Positions 16,479-26,882 are shown, counted from the stretch's first letter. The stretch: 64,000 nucleotides of DNA from Lederbergia panacisoli (GCF_024626525.1 NZ_JANJGU010000001.1:186001-250000); one strand, 5' to 3'. Numbers and translations: made by a program. Notes: generated from the letters alone by a model not told the origin.

Positions 16479-19160
16479 ATGGCAGAAAATTATAAAACAC
16501 GTGTAGAACGGAGAAGAAAACAAGCTCCCGACAAAAAACAAAAAACAAAAAAGAAACCAGCAAAAGTGATTAAAACCATATTTTTGACATGTTTTCTTAT
16601 TGGAGTAGCAGTACTTATAGCTGGAGGAACCACTTTTGCCATTTATGCAAAAGACGCCCCACCGCTGGATAAGGTACTTCTAATAGACCCTATCGCATCT
16701 GAAGTTTTAGATAAAAACGGTGATGTATTCGCGGTCCTTGGAACTGAAAAAAGGGATTATGTAGACTATGAAAATATCCCTAAAAAAGTGGAAGACGCTG
16801 TTTTGGCAACGGAAGATGTACGCTTTTATAAACACGGTGGGATTGACTTTCGCAGACTTGCCGGAGCTGTTCTTGCAAACGTCACTCGTGGATTTGGGGC
16901 TGAAGGTGCCTCAACTATCACTCAGCAAATCGTCAAATTAACATATTTATCAGATGAGAAAAAATTAAAAAGAAAGGCTCAAGAGGCATGGCTTTCCTTT
17001 AAACTTGAACAAAACTATTCAAAAGAACAAATTTTTGAAATGTATGTGAATAAAATCTACTACGGAAATGGAATTCATGGAATCGAAACAGCTGCTAAAT
17101 TTTACTTTAATAAGGAACTTGATGAGTTGGAGCTTCAAGAGAGGGCTTTTTTAGCGGGAGTTCCGCAAAGACCTAATGCTTATGACCCATACAAATATCC
17201 TGAAAGTGCCGAAAAAAGAAAAAATCTTGTACTCTCCCTTATGTATCAACACGGCAAAATAAATAAAGATGAAATGGAAAAAGCGAAAAAGATCCCTGTT
17301 GAAAAAACATTGATTCCGGAAGAAAAAAATAAGGCCAACCCGTATAAATACGATTCCTTCGTCGATCAAGTCATTAGGGAAGTCGAGGAAATGGGCGAGT
17401 ATAACGTATATGCAGATGGCTTAAAAATATATACAACCCTCGATCCTGATGCCCAGGAATATACGGAAAAAATGCTTTATACAGATGATGTTGTCCAATT
17501 TCCTGATGAGAAAATGCAAGCGGGGATTGTTCTATTGGACACAGAGACAGGTGAAATTCGTGCGATTGGCGGAAACCGATTTAAAGATATAAAGCGTGGC
17601 CGTAATTTTGCCACACAGTTAACGGATCGCCAGCCAGGTTCCACAATAAAGCCCATCCTAGATTACGGTCCAGCCATTGAGTATTTAAATTGGTCTACGT
17701 ATGAACAAATTGTAGATGAACCATATAAATATTCAACTGGAGATGCCATCAATAACTTTGACCAAGGTTATCTTGGAAAAATGTCCATACGTGAAGCATT
17801 ATATCGCTCTAGAAATATCCCGGCACTTAAAGCTTTACAAGAAGTTGGATTGGATCGCTCAAGAGAATTTGCTGCTAATTTAGGGATGGAATTTAGTGAA
17901 AAAGAATTTTTTGAACCAGCCTCAATCGGAGGCATTGAAAATGTTTCTCCTTTAAAATTAGCAGGTGCATATGCCACATTTGGCAATAACGGTATGTACA
18001 ATAAGCCACATTCCGTAAAGAAAATAATATTGCGTGATGAAGAAACAGAAATTAGCAATAAGATTAAACCTAAACTTGCCATGAAAGACTCTACAGCCTA
18101 TATGGTGACAGATATGCTAAAGGATGTTGTTTCTTATAAGGAGGGATCTACTGGAAAAGGGGCCATCATTCCTGGACTCCCTGCTGCAGCAAAAACAGGT
18201 ACAACAAACTATTCTAGTGCTGATTTGCAAGAATATGGTCTTGATAAAAACGATGTACCTGATGCATGGTTCGCGGGCTATACGACCAATTATACAATCG
18301 CGGTTTGGACCGGCTATGAAAAACGAAGTATTCCGCTTCGTGGTGGTACGAATGATCAGCAGATCGCAAAAGAGCTTTACAGAAATTTAATGACCCATAT
18401 TTCAGAGGAAATAGACACGCCCGATTTCTCAATGCCGAAAAGCGTTGTGAAAGCTGCCGTTGAAAAAGGATCCAATCCAGCTAAAAAGCCAAGTAAATAT
18501 ACTCCAAATGGTAATATTATTTATGAACTATTCGTTGCGGGTGCAGAGCCGAAAGAAGTTTCCAACGTGTTTGATAAACTTGATGCTCCTTCTGTAATAG
18601 GAGAATATCATGAGACAGAAAATGAAGTTGCTTTCACTTGGGAACATCCGGAAACAAAAAACAAGAAACTCAAATTTGATGTAACCCTTAAATCATCTAA
18701 CGGTAAAAAGCAGTCACTAGGAATAATGAGTGAACAAAGCTTTACCATCCAAAACCCGGAACCCGGAATCACATATTCTATTGAAGTGACAGCTGTTTCT
18801 GATAACCAAAGAAGTACCGCTGGCACAGCAAGTGTGACGGTACCAAAAATTGAAGATGAGATTATTCCACCTGACGATCATCAAGATGATGAAGGCAATG
18901 AGGACAAAAAAGACAAAGATAAAGAAAAAGACAAAGATAAAGAAAAAGATAAGGATAAAGACAAAAATAAAGACAAAGATAACAGTGGTAACAACGGCAA
19001 CAAAGGTAATAACGGTAATAAACCGGGTCAAGGAGATGACGAATCCGACTCAGGCGAAAAAAAGAAACCTGAAAAGCCGGGAGATGAAGAAGAACCACCT
19101 CCTGGCGATGAGAATCCCGTTGAACCAACTGAGCCGGCTGATGGTGATGATGGAGACTAA
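16479..19160 (+). CDS. ponA: Class A penicillin-binding protein 1 (PBP1A/1B)
   Basis: Bifunctional peptidoglycan glycosyltransferase and transpeptidase. A short basic cytoplasmic tail is followed by one membrane anchor (~residues 32-55). The GT51 domain (~75-245) shows ATEDVRFYKHGG and GASTITQQ. The transpeptidase domain (~330-620) has the serine in PGSTIKP, SRN, and KTGTT. Residues ~705-790 look like a fibronectin type III module. The final ~100 residues are extremely polar: a Lys-Asp-Lys-Glu repeat, then Asn-Gly, then Pro/Glu/Asp. Length 893, in the family range. It is the known partner of GpsB and is translated with GTGAGGAA upstream of the ATG. Confidence 0.96.
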   Translation: MAENYKTRVERRRKQAPDKKQKTKKKPAKVIKTIFLTCFLIGVAVLIAGGTTFAIYAKDAPPLDKVLLIDPIASEVLDKNGDVFAVLGTEKRDYVDYENIPKKVEDAVLATEDVRFYKHGGIDFRRLAGAVLANVTRGFGAEGASTITQQIVKLTYLSDEKKLKRKAQEAWLSFKLEQNYSKEQIFEMYVNKIYYGNGIHGIETAAKFYFNKELDELELQERAFLAGVPQRPNAYDPYKYPESAEKRKNLVLSLMYQHGKINKDEMEKAKKIPVEKTLIPEEKNKANPYKYDSFVDQVIREVEEMGEYNVYADGLKIYTTLDPDAQEYTEKMLYTDDVVQFPDEKMQAGIVLLDTETGEIRAIGGNRFKDIKRGRNFATQLTDRQPGSTIKPILDYGPAIEYLNWSTYEQIVDEPYKYSTGDAINNFDQGYLGKMSIREALYRSRNIPALKALQEVGLDRSREFAANLGMEFSEKEFFEPASIGGIENVSPLKLAGAYATFGNNGMYNKPHSVKKIILRDEETEISNKIKPKLAMKDSTAYMVTDMLKDVVSYKEGSTGKGAIIPGLPAAAKTGTTNYSSADLQEYGLDKNDVPDAWFAGYTTNYTIAVWTGYEKRSIPLRGGTNDQQIAKELYRNLMTHISEEIDTPDFSMPKSVVKAAVEKGSNPAKKPSKYTPNGNIIYELFVAGAEPKEVSNVFDKLDAPSVIGEYHETENEVAFTWEHPETKNKKLKFDVTLKSSNGKKQSLGIMSEQSFTIQNPEPGITYSIEVTAVSDNQRSTAGTASVTVPKIEDEIIPPDDHQDDEGNEDKKDKDKEKDKDKEKDKDKDKNKDKDNSGNNGNKGNNGNKPGQGDDESDSGEKKKPEKPGDEEEPPPGDENPVEPTEPADGDDGD
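18900..19020 (+). repeat. Low-complexity tract inside ponA (Lys-Asp/Glu repeats)
   Basis: About 25 near-identical 6-bp units of the form GAYAAA/GAAAAA encode alternating Lys and Asp/Glu, followed by Asn-Gly repeats. The tract is prone to slippage, so its length probably varies between strains. It is in frame. Confidence 0.85.
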
Positions 19161-19167
19161 TATTGAA

Positions 19168-19212
19168 AAAAAAAGAACTAGGTGCCTTTACGAGGCACCT
19201 AGTTCTTTTTTT
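19168..19212 (+). terminator. Strong bidirectional terminator between ponA and nth
   Basis: AAAAGAACTAGGTGCCT pairs perfectly with AGGCACCTAGTTCTTTT around TTACG, flanked by A and T runs; it serves the convergent genes. Confidence 0.95.
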
Positions 19213-19213
19213 A

Positions 19214-19858
19214 TTATTCCTTTACCCTCTTTTTCCCTTCCCTGCATACTTCTAAGAGCGGGCAAATTGTGCATTGGGGGTTTTGAGCTTTACAATGGTA
19301 TCTTCCAAAAAAAATCATTCGATGATGAGTAACTGACCATTCTTCTTTTGGAATTTTCCTCATAAGTGTTTTTTCGACTTCTAAAACACTGTCTTTCCAG
19401 CGGCAAAAAGCTAGTCGTTTACTTACCCTTTCGACATGGGTATCAACGGCAATCGCAGGTACACCAAATGCTACAGACACTACGACGTTGGCCGTCTTCC
19501 TCCCGACTCCCGGAAGCTTTATTAATTCATTATAATCCTCTGGTACTTCTCCCTCATATTCATCAATGAGGATTTTACATAGCTTTTGAATGTTTTTCGC
19601 TTTGTTTCGAAATAAACCAATTGACCTAATGTCTGATTCAAGTTCATTTAAGGGAACAGCTAGATAGTCTTCTGGTGTTTTGTATTTTTTAAACAAATTT
19701 ATTGTCACTCTATTTACTAAAGCATCAGTGCATTGAGCCGAAAGTGCAACCGCAATAACAAGTTCAAAAGGGTTCGAATGCACTAATTCACAATGAGCAT
19801 CCGGAAACATTTTTCCCATTTCATCCAAACAAAATCGTATTTGTTGTTTATTTAGCAT
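19214..19858 (-). CDS. nth: Endonuclease III
   Basis: Base-excision DNA glycosylase/AP lyase for oxidised pyrimidines. The helix-hairpin-helix LPGVGRKTA holds the catalytic lysine (K121) and the essential aspartate is D139 in AVDTHVERV. The C-terminal 4Fe-4S cluster ligands are C189, C196, C199 and C205 (C-x6-C-x2-C-x5-C). At 214 residues it is complete. The gene follows dnaD by 18 bp, an order conserved in bacilli. Confidence 0.97.
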   Translation of the reverse strand: MLNKQQIRFCLDEMGKMFPDAHCELVHSNPFELVIAVALSAQCTDALVNRVTINLFKKYKTPEDYLAVPLNELESDIRSIGLFRNKAKNIQKLCKILIDEYEGEVPEDYNELIKLPGVGRKTANVVVSVAFGVPAIAVDTHVERVSKRLAFCRWKDSVLEVEKTLMRKIPKEEWSVTHHRMIFFGRYHCKAQNPQCTICPLLEVCREGKKRVKE

Positions 19859-19876
19859 TTATCTCACCTACTTGGC

Positions 19877-20572
19877 TTATTGCTCAAGCCAGTTATAAAA
19901 AGGGACAGTGTTCGAGCTTTTACTTTGTTGATTTATTTGTCTTGGCTTTTGCCTGAACTTTAAACTATGAACCTTCGCTTGCTCGACTGTTTTAATTCCA
20001 TTCTTCTTCCATTCAAATAATATTCTATCTATGTACCTAAAATTCACAGTACCAGACATGACTGCTTCTCGCAATGCTGCTTTTATTATAATAGGGTCTT
20101 GTCCATCTTGATCAATCCACATTGCAAGTGATTCACATTCTAGTGGAGAAAGAGGTCTGCCAAATTCCTGCTCAAAAGTAGTATAAATATCTTTTTCTTC
20201 TTGAAAAACAGTTTCAAGGGCTAGTTGCTTTTTTTCCACAATTAAGAGGTCTGCTAATTTTATCCAAAGTGAGGATAAAGAATATCTTTCAAACCTTACT
20301 TCATCATCGGAAAAATCCTTTTCTATTTTAATCATTTCCAGCTGTACAAGCCTTCTTAAAATTGAAGTACATTCACTGCTCGTAATCGTCATTCTTTCAG
20401 CAATTTGTTCTGGAGTTGGGAATTCATTTCCCTTTTCCATAAATGATATAATATGCAATAAAACGACCAATTCTTTCTCATCAAGGCCGATTTCGCGATA
20501 TTTACTCATTAATAAATATGGAACTTGAATCATACCTGCCTCAATCCAAGAAACCATCAAATCTTTATTCAT
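19877..20572 (-). CDS. dnaD: Replication initiation protein DnaD
   Basis: Primosomal protein that helps load the DnaC helicase at oriC and at restart forks. An N-terminal winged helix (~residues 1-95) with PTPEQIAERMTITSSECTSI is followed by the DnaD/DnaB2 domain (~125-200) with FEQEFGRPLSPLECESLAMW and AVMSGTVNFRYIDRILFEW (the YxxxILxxW element). Start is the ATG at 20572 (MNKDLMVSW), preceded by GAGGTG; the five extra codons of the longer frame overlap that site. A terminator separates it from asnS. Confidence 0.95.
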   Translation of the reverse strand: MNKDLMVSWIEAGMIQVPYLLMSKYREIGLDEKELVVLLHIISFMEKGNEFPTPEQIAERMTITSSECTSILRRLVQLEMIKIEKDFSDDEVRFERYSLSSLWIKLADLLIVEKKQLALETVFQEEKDIYTTFEQEFGRPLSPLECESLAMWIDQDGQDPIIIKAALREAVMSGTVNFRYIDRILFEWKKNGIKTVEQAKVHSLKFRQKPRQINQQSKSSNTVPFYNWLEQ

Positions 20573-20630
20573 GCTAACGCACCTCACTTACCTCGATTAT
20601 ATCATGTTCTACGATGTAAATATTAAAAAT

Positions 20631-20686
20631 AAAAGCTGTCCCAAAATTTACCCTGCTGCAATGGGCAATGATATGGGACAGTTTTC
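20631..20686 (-). terminator. Terminator of asnS
   Basis: Stem AACTGTCCCA / TGGGACAGCTTTT (minus strand), with an inner TGCCCATTG/CAGGG pairing, just after the asnS stop and before dnaD. Confidence 0.85.
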
Positions 20687-20692
20687 ATAAAT

Positions 20693-21985
20693 TTATGGAT
20701 ATAAACGATTCAGCAGGCGTGGGAATGGAATGGTCTCCCTCACATGTTCAACACCTGAAATCCATGCTACTGTTCGTTCTAGGCCAAGCCCAAATCCTGA
20801 ATGAGGGACAGAACCGTATTTCGAGAGATCTAAATACCATTCATAAGCTTCAATTGGCAATTGATGTTCTTCTATCCTTTTCTTCATTAATCCGAAATCG
20901 TGAATACGTTCTGAACCGCCAATTATTTCTCCGTACCCTTCTGGCGCAATCATGTCCGCACATAAAACGACATCATCGCGGTCAGGAGCAGGTTGCATAT
21001 AGAAAGGTTTTATAACAGTAGGATAATGTGTGATAAACACTGGCTTATCATAATGATCAGCAATAGCTGTTTCATGAGGTGCGCCGAAATCATCCCCCCA
21101 TTTAATATCATTAAAGCCTTTTTCATGTAAGAACGTAATCGCATCATCATACGTAATCCTTGGGAAAGGTGCCTTTATATTTTCCAATTTCGTTAAATCT
21201 CTTTCCAATCTTTCCAATTCGAGGGAGCAATTTTGTATAACGGATTGAACTATATAGGTTACGTATTCTTCCTGAACCTTCAAACTATCCTCAAATTCAT
21301 AAAAGGCCATTTCCGGCTCAATCATCCAAAATTCTATTAAATGTCTGCGTGTTTTTGACTTTTCCGCTCTGAAGGTTGGTCCGAATGAAAATACTTTACC
21401 AAGGGCCATTGCTGCAGCTTCCATATACAGCTGTCCGCTTTGGGATAAATATGCATCTTCATCGAAATATTTCGTTTTAAATAGTTCAGTTGTTCCTTCA
21501 GGTGCACTTCCAGTAAAAATTGGCGGATCCACTTTAACGAAACCATTTTGATTAAAGAATTCATAAGTGGCACGAATCACTTCGTTTCTAATTTTCATTA
21601 CCGCGTGCTGTCTACGCGATCTGAGCCATAAATGACGATGATCCATTAAGAATTCAGTGCCATGCTCTTTCGGTGTAATCGGATAATCAACCGCCTCGTT
21701 AATCACTTCAATAGTCGAAACTAACAGTTCATAACCGAAAGGTGAACGACTATCTTCTTGAATTGTACCTGTAATAAAGAGTGAAGACTCTTGAGATATT
21801 GATTTTGCTTTTTGAAATGTTTCTTCGCTCACATCACTTTTTACAACAACACCTTGAATAAAGCCGGAACCATCCCTTAATTGAAGGAAGGCAATTTTTC
21901 CGCTAGATCGTTTATTGGCTAGCCAAGCCCCGATTTTGACTTCTTGACCTACAAATTTATGAACTTCTGATATAGTTGTTTTCAC
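20693..21985 (-). CDS. asnS: Asparaginyl-tRNA synthetase
   Basis: Class IIb aminoacyl-tRNA synthetase charging tRNA-Asn. An N-terminal OB-fold anticodon-binding domain ([20 protein letters not shown]) is followed by the catalytic core with motif 2 [12 protein letters not shown] and motif 3 [13 protein letters not shown]. Start taken as GTG at 21985 ([11 protein letters not shown]), which has AAAGGA eight bases upstream and gives 430 residues, the length of B. subtilis AsnS. The nine-codon longer frame is less likely. aspB lies 49 bp upstream on the same strand, so co-transcription is likely, as in B. subtilis. Confidence 0.96.
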   Translation of the reverse strand: MKTTISEVHKFVGQEVKIGAWLANKRSSGKIAFLQLRDGSGFIQGVVVKSDVSEETFQKAKSISQESSLFITGTIQEDSRSPFGYELLVSTIEVINEAVDYPITPKEHGTEFLMDHRHLWLRSRRQHAVMKIRNEVIRATYEFFNQNGFVKVDPPIFTGSAPEGTTELFKTKYFDEDAYLSQSGQLYMEAAAMALGKVFSFGPTFRAEKSKTRRHLIEFWMIEPEMAFYEFEDSLKVQEEYVTYIVQSVIQNCSLELERLERDLTKLENIKAPFPRITYDDAITFLHEKGFNDIKWGDDFGAPHETAIADHYDKPVFITHYPTVIKPFYMQPAPDRDDVVLCADMIAPEGYGEIIGGSERIHDFGLMKKRIEEHQLPIEAYEWYLDLSKYGSVPHSGFGLGLERTVAWISGVEHVRETIPFPRLLNRLYP

Positions 21986-22033
21986 GTTAACATTCCTTTC
22001 GAAACCATTCATATCCTGTTGTTTTTTCGGTAA

Positions 22034-23242
22034 TTATTCTGTGAGACTAGCGACTTTCCCTTTTTCCTCGATAAAGGAATGTATACGGCTTACCGCTTCT
22101 TCCAATGCTTCTAGTGATGTTGCATACGATATACGAATATTATCAGGGGAACCAAAGCTTGATCCAGGAATTACTGCAACAAGGGCTTCTTCAAGCAGCA
22201 CCTCCACAAGCTGATCTACATCTTCGAATCCTGCAATTTGTGCAGCTTCTTTTACGTTAGGATATAAATAGAACGCACCTTGCGGCTTTTTGCATTTAAC
22301 ACCTGGGATTGAAACTAATTTATCATATATGATGTTTAATCTTTCTTCAAAAGCCTGCCTCATTTGTTCTACAGCCGTTTGCGGGCCATTATATGCTTCA
22401 ATAGCCCCGTATTGAGATGTCGTCGTTGGATTCGATGTGGAATGACTTGCAAGGTCTGCCATTGCGGCAACAATTTTTTCACTTCCGGCTGCATAGCCAA
22501 TTCGCCATCCAGTCATGGAATGGGATTTTGAAACACCATTAATAATAATGGTAATATCTTTTAATTGAGATGAAATCTGAGCAATTGATACGTGTTTGTT
22601 TTCCCCATAAACCAATTTTTCATAAATTTCATCTGAAACAATGAGAACATTATGCTCCAAGCATAGTTCACCAAGTGCTTTTAATTCTTCTTGTGAATAA
22701 ATCATTCCTGTCGGATTACTTGGTGAATTAATAATTATCGCTTTTGTTTTATTTGTAATTGCTGTTTTTAATTGCTCTGGAGTAATTTTATAGTCATTTT
22801 CTTCCTTGCCTTCAACATAAACTGGAACGCCTCCAGCAAGCTTTACTTGTTCAGGGTAGCTTACCCAATAAGGTGTTGGAATAATGACTTCATCCTCATC
22901 ATTTAAAATAACTTGGAATAGGGTAAATAAAACATGCTTCGCCCCATTTCCAATAATGATTTCAGAAGGCTTATATGAAAGACCTTGGTCTCTTTCCAAT
23001 TTGTTGATAACTGCCTTTTTCAGCTCTGGCAATCCCGCTGCAGGTGTATATTTTGTTGCTCCTTCATTCATGGATTGGTAGGCTGCTTCAATAATATTCT
23101 TAGGCGTATTAAAATCGGGTTCACCCGCTCCAAGTCCAATAATATCAAGGCCTTGAGATTTCAGCTCTTTAGCTTTGGCCGTAATCGCCAATGTTGAAGA
23201 TGGGGTGAGAGCATCAACACGTTGTGCTAAATTAATGTTCAT
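22034..23242 (-). CDS. aspB: Aspartate aminotransferase, class I, PLP-dependent
   Basis: Interconverts aspartate and 2-oxoglutarate with oxaloacetate and glutamate. PLP lysine is K239 in NGVSKSHSMTGWRIGYAAG; NSPSNPTG (~172) and SDEIYEKLVY (~203) are cofactor-binding motifs, with GEPDF at ~40. It is 402 residues, complete. It stands between ypmB and asnS as in B. subtilis. It would supply aspartate for the asparagine, pantothenate (via panD) and lysine (dapB) routes encoded nearby. Confidence 0.95.
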   Translation of the reverse strand: MNINLAQRVDALTPSSTLAITAKAKELKSQGLDIIGLGAGEPDFNTPKNIIEAAYQSMNEGATKYTPAAGLPELKKAVINKLERDQGLSYKPSEIIIGNGAKHVLFTLFQVILNDEDEVIIPTPYWVSYPEQVKLAGGVPVYVEGKEENDYKITPEQLKTAITNKTKAIIINSPSNPTGMIYSQEELKALGELCLEHNVLIVSDEIYEKLVYGENKHVSIAQISSQLKDITIIINGVSKSHSMTGWRIGYAAGSEKIVAAMADLASHSTSNPTTTSQYGAIEAYNGPQTAVEQMRQAFEERLNIIYDKLVSIPGVKCKKPQGAFYLYPNVKEAAQIAGFEDVDQLVEVLLEEALVAVIPGSSFGSPDNIRISYATSLEALEEAVSRIHSFIEEKGKVASLTE

Positions 23243-23260
23243 GGTTCATTCCTCTTTCTT

Positions 23261-23737
23261 TTATAAGTTTTCAATTTTCCGCCACCATTTACCTGTGTCG
23301 AAGTGAATATAATAATAATTTAATTTCGAATTTTGATCTAAATAAGAAAGTTCCCATACAGGTAAATTTTTCTCCATTCCTAATCTTGTGCCTAGAATTT
23401 TTTTAGGCTCTTCTTCATAGACCAATTTCGATATTGCTTCTTTTTCTGAAATTCCTTCGGATACCTTTTTTGTGATGATATCTTCATCTTTTTTTTCAGG
23501 AATCCAAACAATCGTTTCGATCCCTTCTTGATTATTACCAATGATTACATAATAAGTCTTTGTTCCATGATATACAAAAAATTCATCATTACTTACTAAA
23601 TTCGCTTCTGCCCTAGCCCTTTTTTCTGCATATTGTTCAGCTTTCAAAAGGGGTTGCCGAGCTTCTATATACACATAAATGTATACAGAAACTGTTATTA
23701 TGATCAATGGCAATAAAATAAAAATCCACTTTTTCAT
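23261..23737 (-). CDS. ypmB: YpmB-like membrane-anchored PepSY-type protein
   Basis: Function unknown. One N-terminal membrane segment (WIFILLPLIIITVSVYIYVY) anchors an extracytoplasmic domain with two PepSY-like halves: ARAEANLVSNDEFFVYHGT and KEAISKLVYEEEPKKILG. It ends in LNYYYIHFDTGKWWRKIENL. Start set at the ATG at 23737, since GTG GTT TCA before it overlaps the AAGGTGG ribosome site. It precedes aspB by 18 bp, so probably same operon. Confidence 0.85.
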   Translation of the reverse strand: MKKWIFILLPLIIITVSVYIYVYIEARQPLLKAEQYAEKRARAEANLVSNDEFFVYHGTKTYYVIIGNNQEGIETIVWIPEKKDEDIITKKVSEGISEKEAISKLVYEEEPKKILGTRLGMEKNLPVWELSYLDQNSKLNYYYIHFDTGKWWRKIENL

Positions 23738-23933
23738 TGAAACCACCTTAAGTTTTATCGATTATAAGAACAGCCGTATTTGTTCCTCCCCGGCAGCAAT
23801 AATTAACATTATAGCATTACAATTACTAGGTAATACTAAGGATACATACGCATATATTCATCATTATAGCAGGAAATATAAGGCTAAAAGGTGAAAAATC
23901 GCGTAAGCTTTTAAAAAAATCATGTAGCCCACA

Positions 23934-23982
23934 AAATTGAGGTTGTGTTAATGTTGAATTTTCAACAAATAGCACAGCCTCA
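23934..23982 (-). terminator. Terminator-like hairpin after dinG
   Basis: Minus strand GAGGCTGTG and CACAACCTC enclose a smaller GTTGAA/TTCAAC stem; a short TTTTG follows. The 190 bp between this and ypmB hold no ORF; B. subtilis ypmA is missing here. Confidence 0.6.
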
Positions 23983-23985
23983 ACT

Positions 23986-26796
23986 TTATAACCACTTTTC
24001 AACGGATGTTAAAAGCTTATTTAAAGGACCACGTTCAATTGAAATGTTTGGGATAGATTGTAAAAATGTTTTTCCATAGCTAGTTGTTTCAATTCGTCTA
24101 TCTAATACAATAACTACTCCACGATCAGTTTCTGTTCTAATTAAACGGCCAAACCCTTGCTTAAACCGAATAACCGCTTCCGGTAATGCAAATTCCGAAA
24201 AAGGATTCTTACCATGATGTTTGATCAATTCATATTTAGCGGCCGTAATCGGTTCATCTGGTGGTGAAAATGGAAGTCTTACAATCACTAGGCATGATAA
24301 ATCCTTTCCTGGAATATCTACACCTTCCCAAAAACTGCTTGTACCGAACAAGATGGATTTATTAAATTGTTGGAAATTCCTTGTAAGTCTTGTTCTGCTT
24401 CCACCTGAAATACCTTGTGCCAGAAGCACAAAATCCTCTAGTGCAAACGAATCTTTAATGAGTTGATACGTTTTTCTAAGCATATCGTACGAGGTGAAAA
24501 GAACAAGCATTCTACCATCAGTTACATCAGCAATGGCAATGATATGACTAGCAATTGCCTCGATATACTCATCATTCACAGTTCCGCGGACTTCAGGTAA
24601 ATCTGAAGGAATCATTAGTTTTACCATATCTTTATAATCAAAAGGGGAACTAATCACTTTTTCAAGCAAGTCCTTATTTTGCAAATTCAATTCATTCAAG
24701 AAAAAGCTAAATGAATGATTGACTGTTAGCGTTGCGGAAGTCATAACTACACTTTTTTTGTGTTCAAAAAAATTATTTGCTAATTCGTTCCCGGTATTCA
24801 TAGGTTGAACGAAAATACCTATGCTATTAGGAAGTGCACGAATATCCCCCTCTATCCAAGTAACATTTTGAATCGAAGGATTTAAAAATAACTGTTGAAA
24901 TTTTCCCCCTATTTGAAACCAGTCCCTTAAGAAGCTATTCATTTCCTCAATAAAAGCTTGCTCACTATCCGTTAATTTTTTATCCTCCCGCTTAACTAAG
25001 GAAAGTCTATTTTCAAGCTCTCTACAAATCGTACGATGATAATCATAAACTCTTTCGGCGCATAATACTAAAGGCAGCCATTTCCGCTCTGACATCATCG
25101 CATCAGTAATTCGCATCTGTAGTTTTGTACTTTTATTCGATTTGCGTCCAAATAGTTGGGAAATCTTTTTACCCAACATGATAAATAAATCATCTATTTC
25201 TAGATCAAGCTGTGAGATGATTTGATCTAATTCAAAAGCATGAAAAGATGGAGTGAATCCTTTCTCCCGTAAAAGGTTTTCTATCTTACTAAACAGCTGA
25301 TTTTTTTCTAACGTTCCAAGACGACCAATCGAAAATTTTAAAGTATTATACTCTAGTTTTTTTCCGAAACAATTTCTAGCTGCTTTTTCTAAATTATGCG
25401 CTTCGTCAATCACAACATATTGATAATCAGGAAGGATATTTTGATCATTTTCTATGTCTCTCAGCAGCATGGAATGATTTGTAATGACAAGGTCTGCATT
25501 TGAAGCCAGATTTCGTGCATGCATATAAAAATCATGTGAAAACCATGGATCTTTTTCTTTTTGAAAAAACCAGCCATCATGTTTGATTCTTTGTTTAAAT
25601 AAATTCCCTCCACTCGACACATTCAGCTCTTCCATATCACCAGTTTCGGTATGAACTAACCAAACAAGAAATTGCATTTTTGTCATAACCGTATCGTATT
25701 GAGGGTCTTTATCATACAAAGACTGCTCAAACTTCAACATATTAATATAGTTGCTACGCCCTTTTAATATCGAGGTGTGGAAAGGAAATGGAATCAATTG
25801 CTTTAAACGAGATATTTCGTTATTTAATATTTGTTCCTGCATTTGTATCGTGTATGTACTTATGATTACTGGTTGACTTTTCGAAACAGCAAAATATAAG
25901 GATGGCAACAAATATCCTAATGTTTTACCTGTTCCTGTCCCTGCTTCAATAACGGCATGCTTGTTCTTTTCAAAGGATTCATATACGGAATTCATCATTT
26001 CCATTTGTCCTGGCCGGAGCTTAAAATGTTTGCTTTGATTAGAAAATAAATGGTTTTTTTCTTCCATGCTTTTTGGAAAGTATGGAATGATTTCCTCATT
26101 ATTTGCTTCTGGGATTACCTTTTTCTTCAGTGCAATTCCCCGAAACACTTCTAAGTCTTCTTGTAAGTTTTCGATATTTTTTCGTTTTTCTTTCAATATA
26201 TTATCGAATAGTATATACAAATCGCTTTTTAATGAATAAGCCATGTCTGACAGCTTTTCCAATGTAATAAGCGGTAAGGATTTTGTACGTTCCAACAAGA
26301 TTAAAAACAATTCAGCCGTAACTAAAGCATCACTATCGGCTTGGTGGGGATTTTCATGTTCCAACTGAAGGTATTCCGCTAATTCAGAAAGTTTATAGCT
26401 TTGGGCAGTAGGCAAAAGAATTTTGGCAAATTCTACTGTATCAACTGAATCTAATTCAATATAGTTGTATCCTGCCTTTTCAAGCTCATTTCGTAAAAAA
26501 CCAAGGTCAAATATGACATTGTGTGCAACAAAAATAGAGTCTTGAAGTATTTCATTTATTTTCGGAGCAATATCCTTAAACTCTGGTGCATCTTGAACCA
26601 TTCCATCGTGGATACCTGTTAATTCTTCAATAAATGGTGGGATTGGCATACCAGGGTTAATAAATGTTGTATATTGATCCACGATTTGTCGATTTTCTAT
26701 CACAACGGCAGATAGTTGAATGATGCGATCTCCGCGATCATGGGTATTACCTGTTGTCTCTAAATCAACAACTACATATTTACGTGTCATACACAT
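23986..26796 (-). CDS. dinG: DinG-family protein: exonuclease domain fused to XPD-like helicase
   Basis: Residues ~6-170 are a DnaQ-like DEDDh 3'-5' exonuclease (VVVDLETTGN, AHNVIFDLGFLRNELE, HQADSDALVTAELF). Residues ~245-936 are a superfamily 2 helicase with Walker A EAGTGTGKTLGYLLP, DEAH box VIDEAHNLEKAA, and motif VI QGFGRLIRTETDRG. Unlike E. coli DinG, no four-cysteine Fe-S cluster is seen between motifs I and II, as in Gram-positive fused proteins reported to act mainly as exonucleases. ATG at 26796 or at 26790 are both possible starts. It is a separate transcription unit from panD. Confidence 0.93.
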   Translation of the reverse strand: MCMTRKYVVVDLETTGNTHDRGDRIIQLSAVVIENRQIVDQYTTFINPGMPIPPFIEELTGIHDGMVQDAPEFKDIAPKINEILQDSIFVAHNVIFDLGFLRNELEKAGYNYIELDSVDTVEFAKILLPTAQSYKLSELAEYLQLEHENPHQADSDALVTAELFLILLERTKSLPLITLEKLSDMAYSLKSDLYILFDNILKEKRKNIENLQEDLEVFRGIALKKKVIPEANNEEIIPYFPKSMEEKNHLFSNQSKHFKLRPGQMEMMNSVYESFEKNKHAVIEAGTGTGKTLGYLLPSLYFAVSKSQPVIISTYTIQMQEQILNNEISRLKQLIPFPFHTSILKGRSNYINMLKFEQSLYDKDPQYDTVMTKMQFLVWLVHTETGDMEELNVSSGGNLFKQRIKHDGWFFQKEKDPWFSHDFYMHARNLASNADLVITNHSMLLRDIENDQNILPDYQYVVIDEAHNLEKAARNCFGKKLEYNTLKFSIGRLGTLEKNQLFSKIENLLREKGFTPSFHAFELDQIISQLDLEIDDLFIMLGKKISQLFGRKSNKSTKLQMRITDAMMSERKWLPLVLCAERVYDYHRTICRELENRLSLVKREDKKLTDSEQAFIEEMNSFLRDWFQIGGKFQQLFLNPSIQNVTWIEGDIRALPNSIGIFVQPMNTGNELANNFFEHKKSVVMTSATLTVNHSFSFFLNELNLQNKDLLEKVISSPFDYKDMVKLMIPSDLPEVRGTVNDEYIEAIASHIIAIADVTDGRMLVLFTSYDMLRKTYQLIKDSFALEDFVLLAQGISGGSRTRLTRNFQQFNKSILFGTSSFWEGVDIPGKDLSCLVIVRLPFSPPDEPITAAKYELIKHHGKNPFSEFALPEAVIRFKQGFGRLIRTETDRGVVIVLDRRIETTSYGKTFLQSIPNISIERGPLNKLLTSVEKWL

Positions 26797-26882
26797 ACCA
26801 CAACCTTATTAGAAAAGCGCTAGGCTTGACATTAATACTTTAAATACTCCCGACAATTGTAACATATATAAGCTGTTCAGGA

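Noticed and set aside
18717-19332. Long ORFs in other frames and strand over the ponA 3' end
   Set aside because: Shadows of the low-complexity Lys-Asp tract; ponA is the conserved frame.
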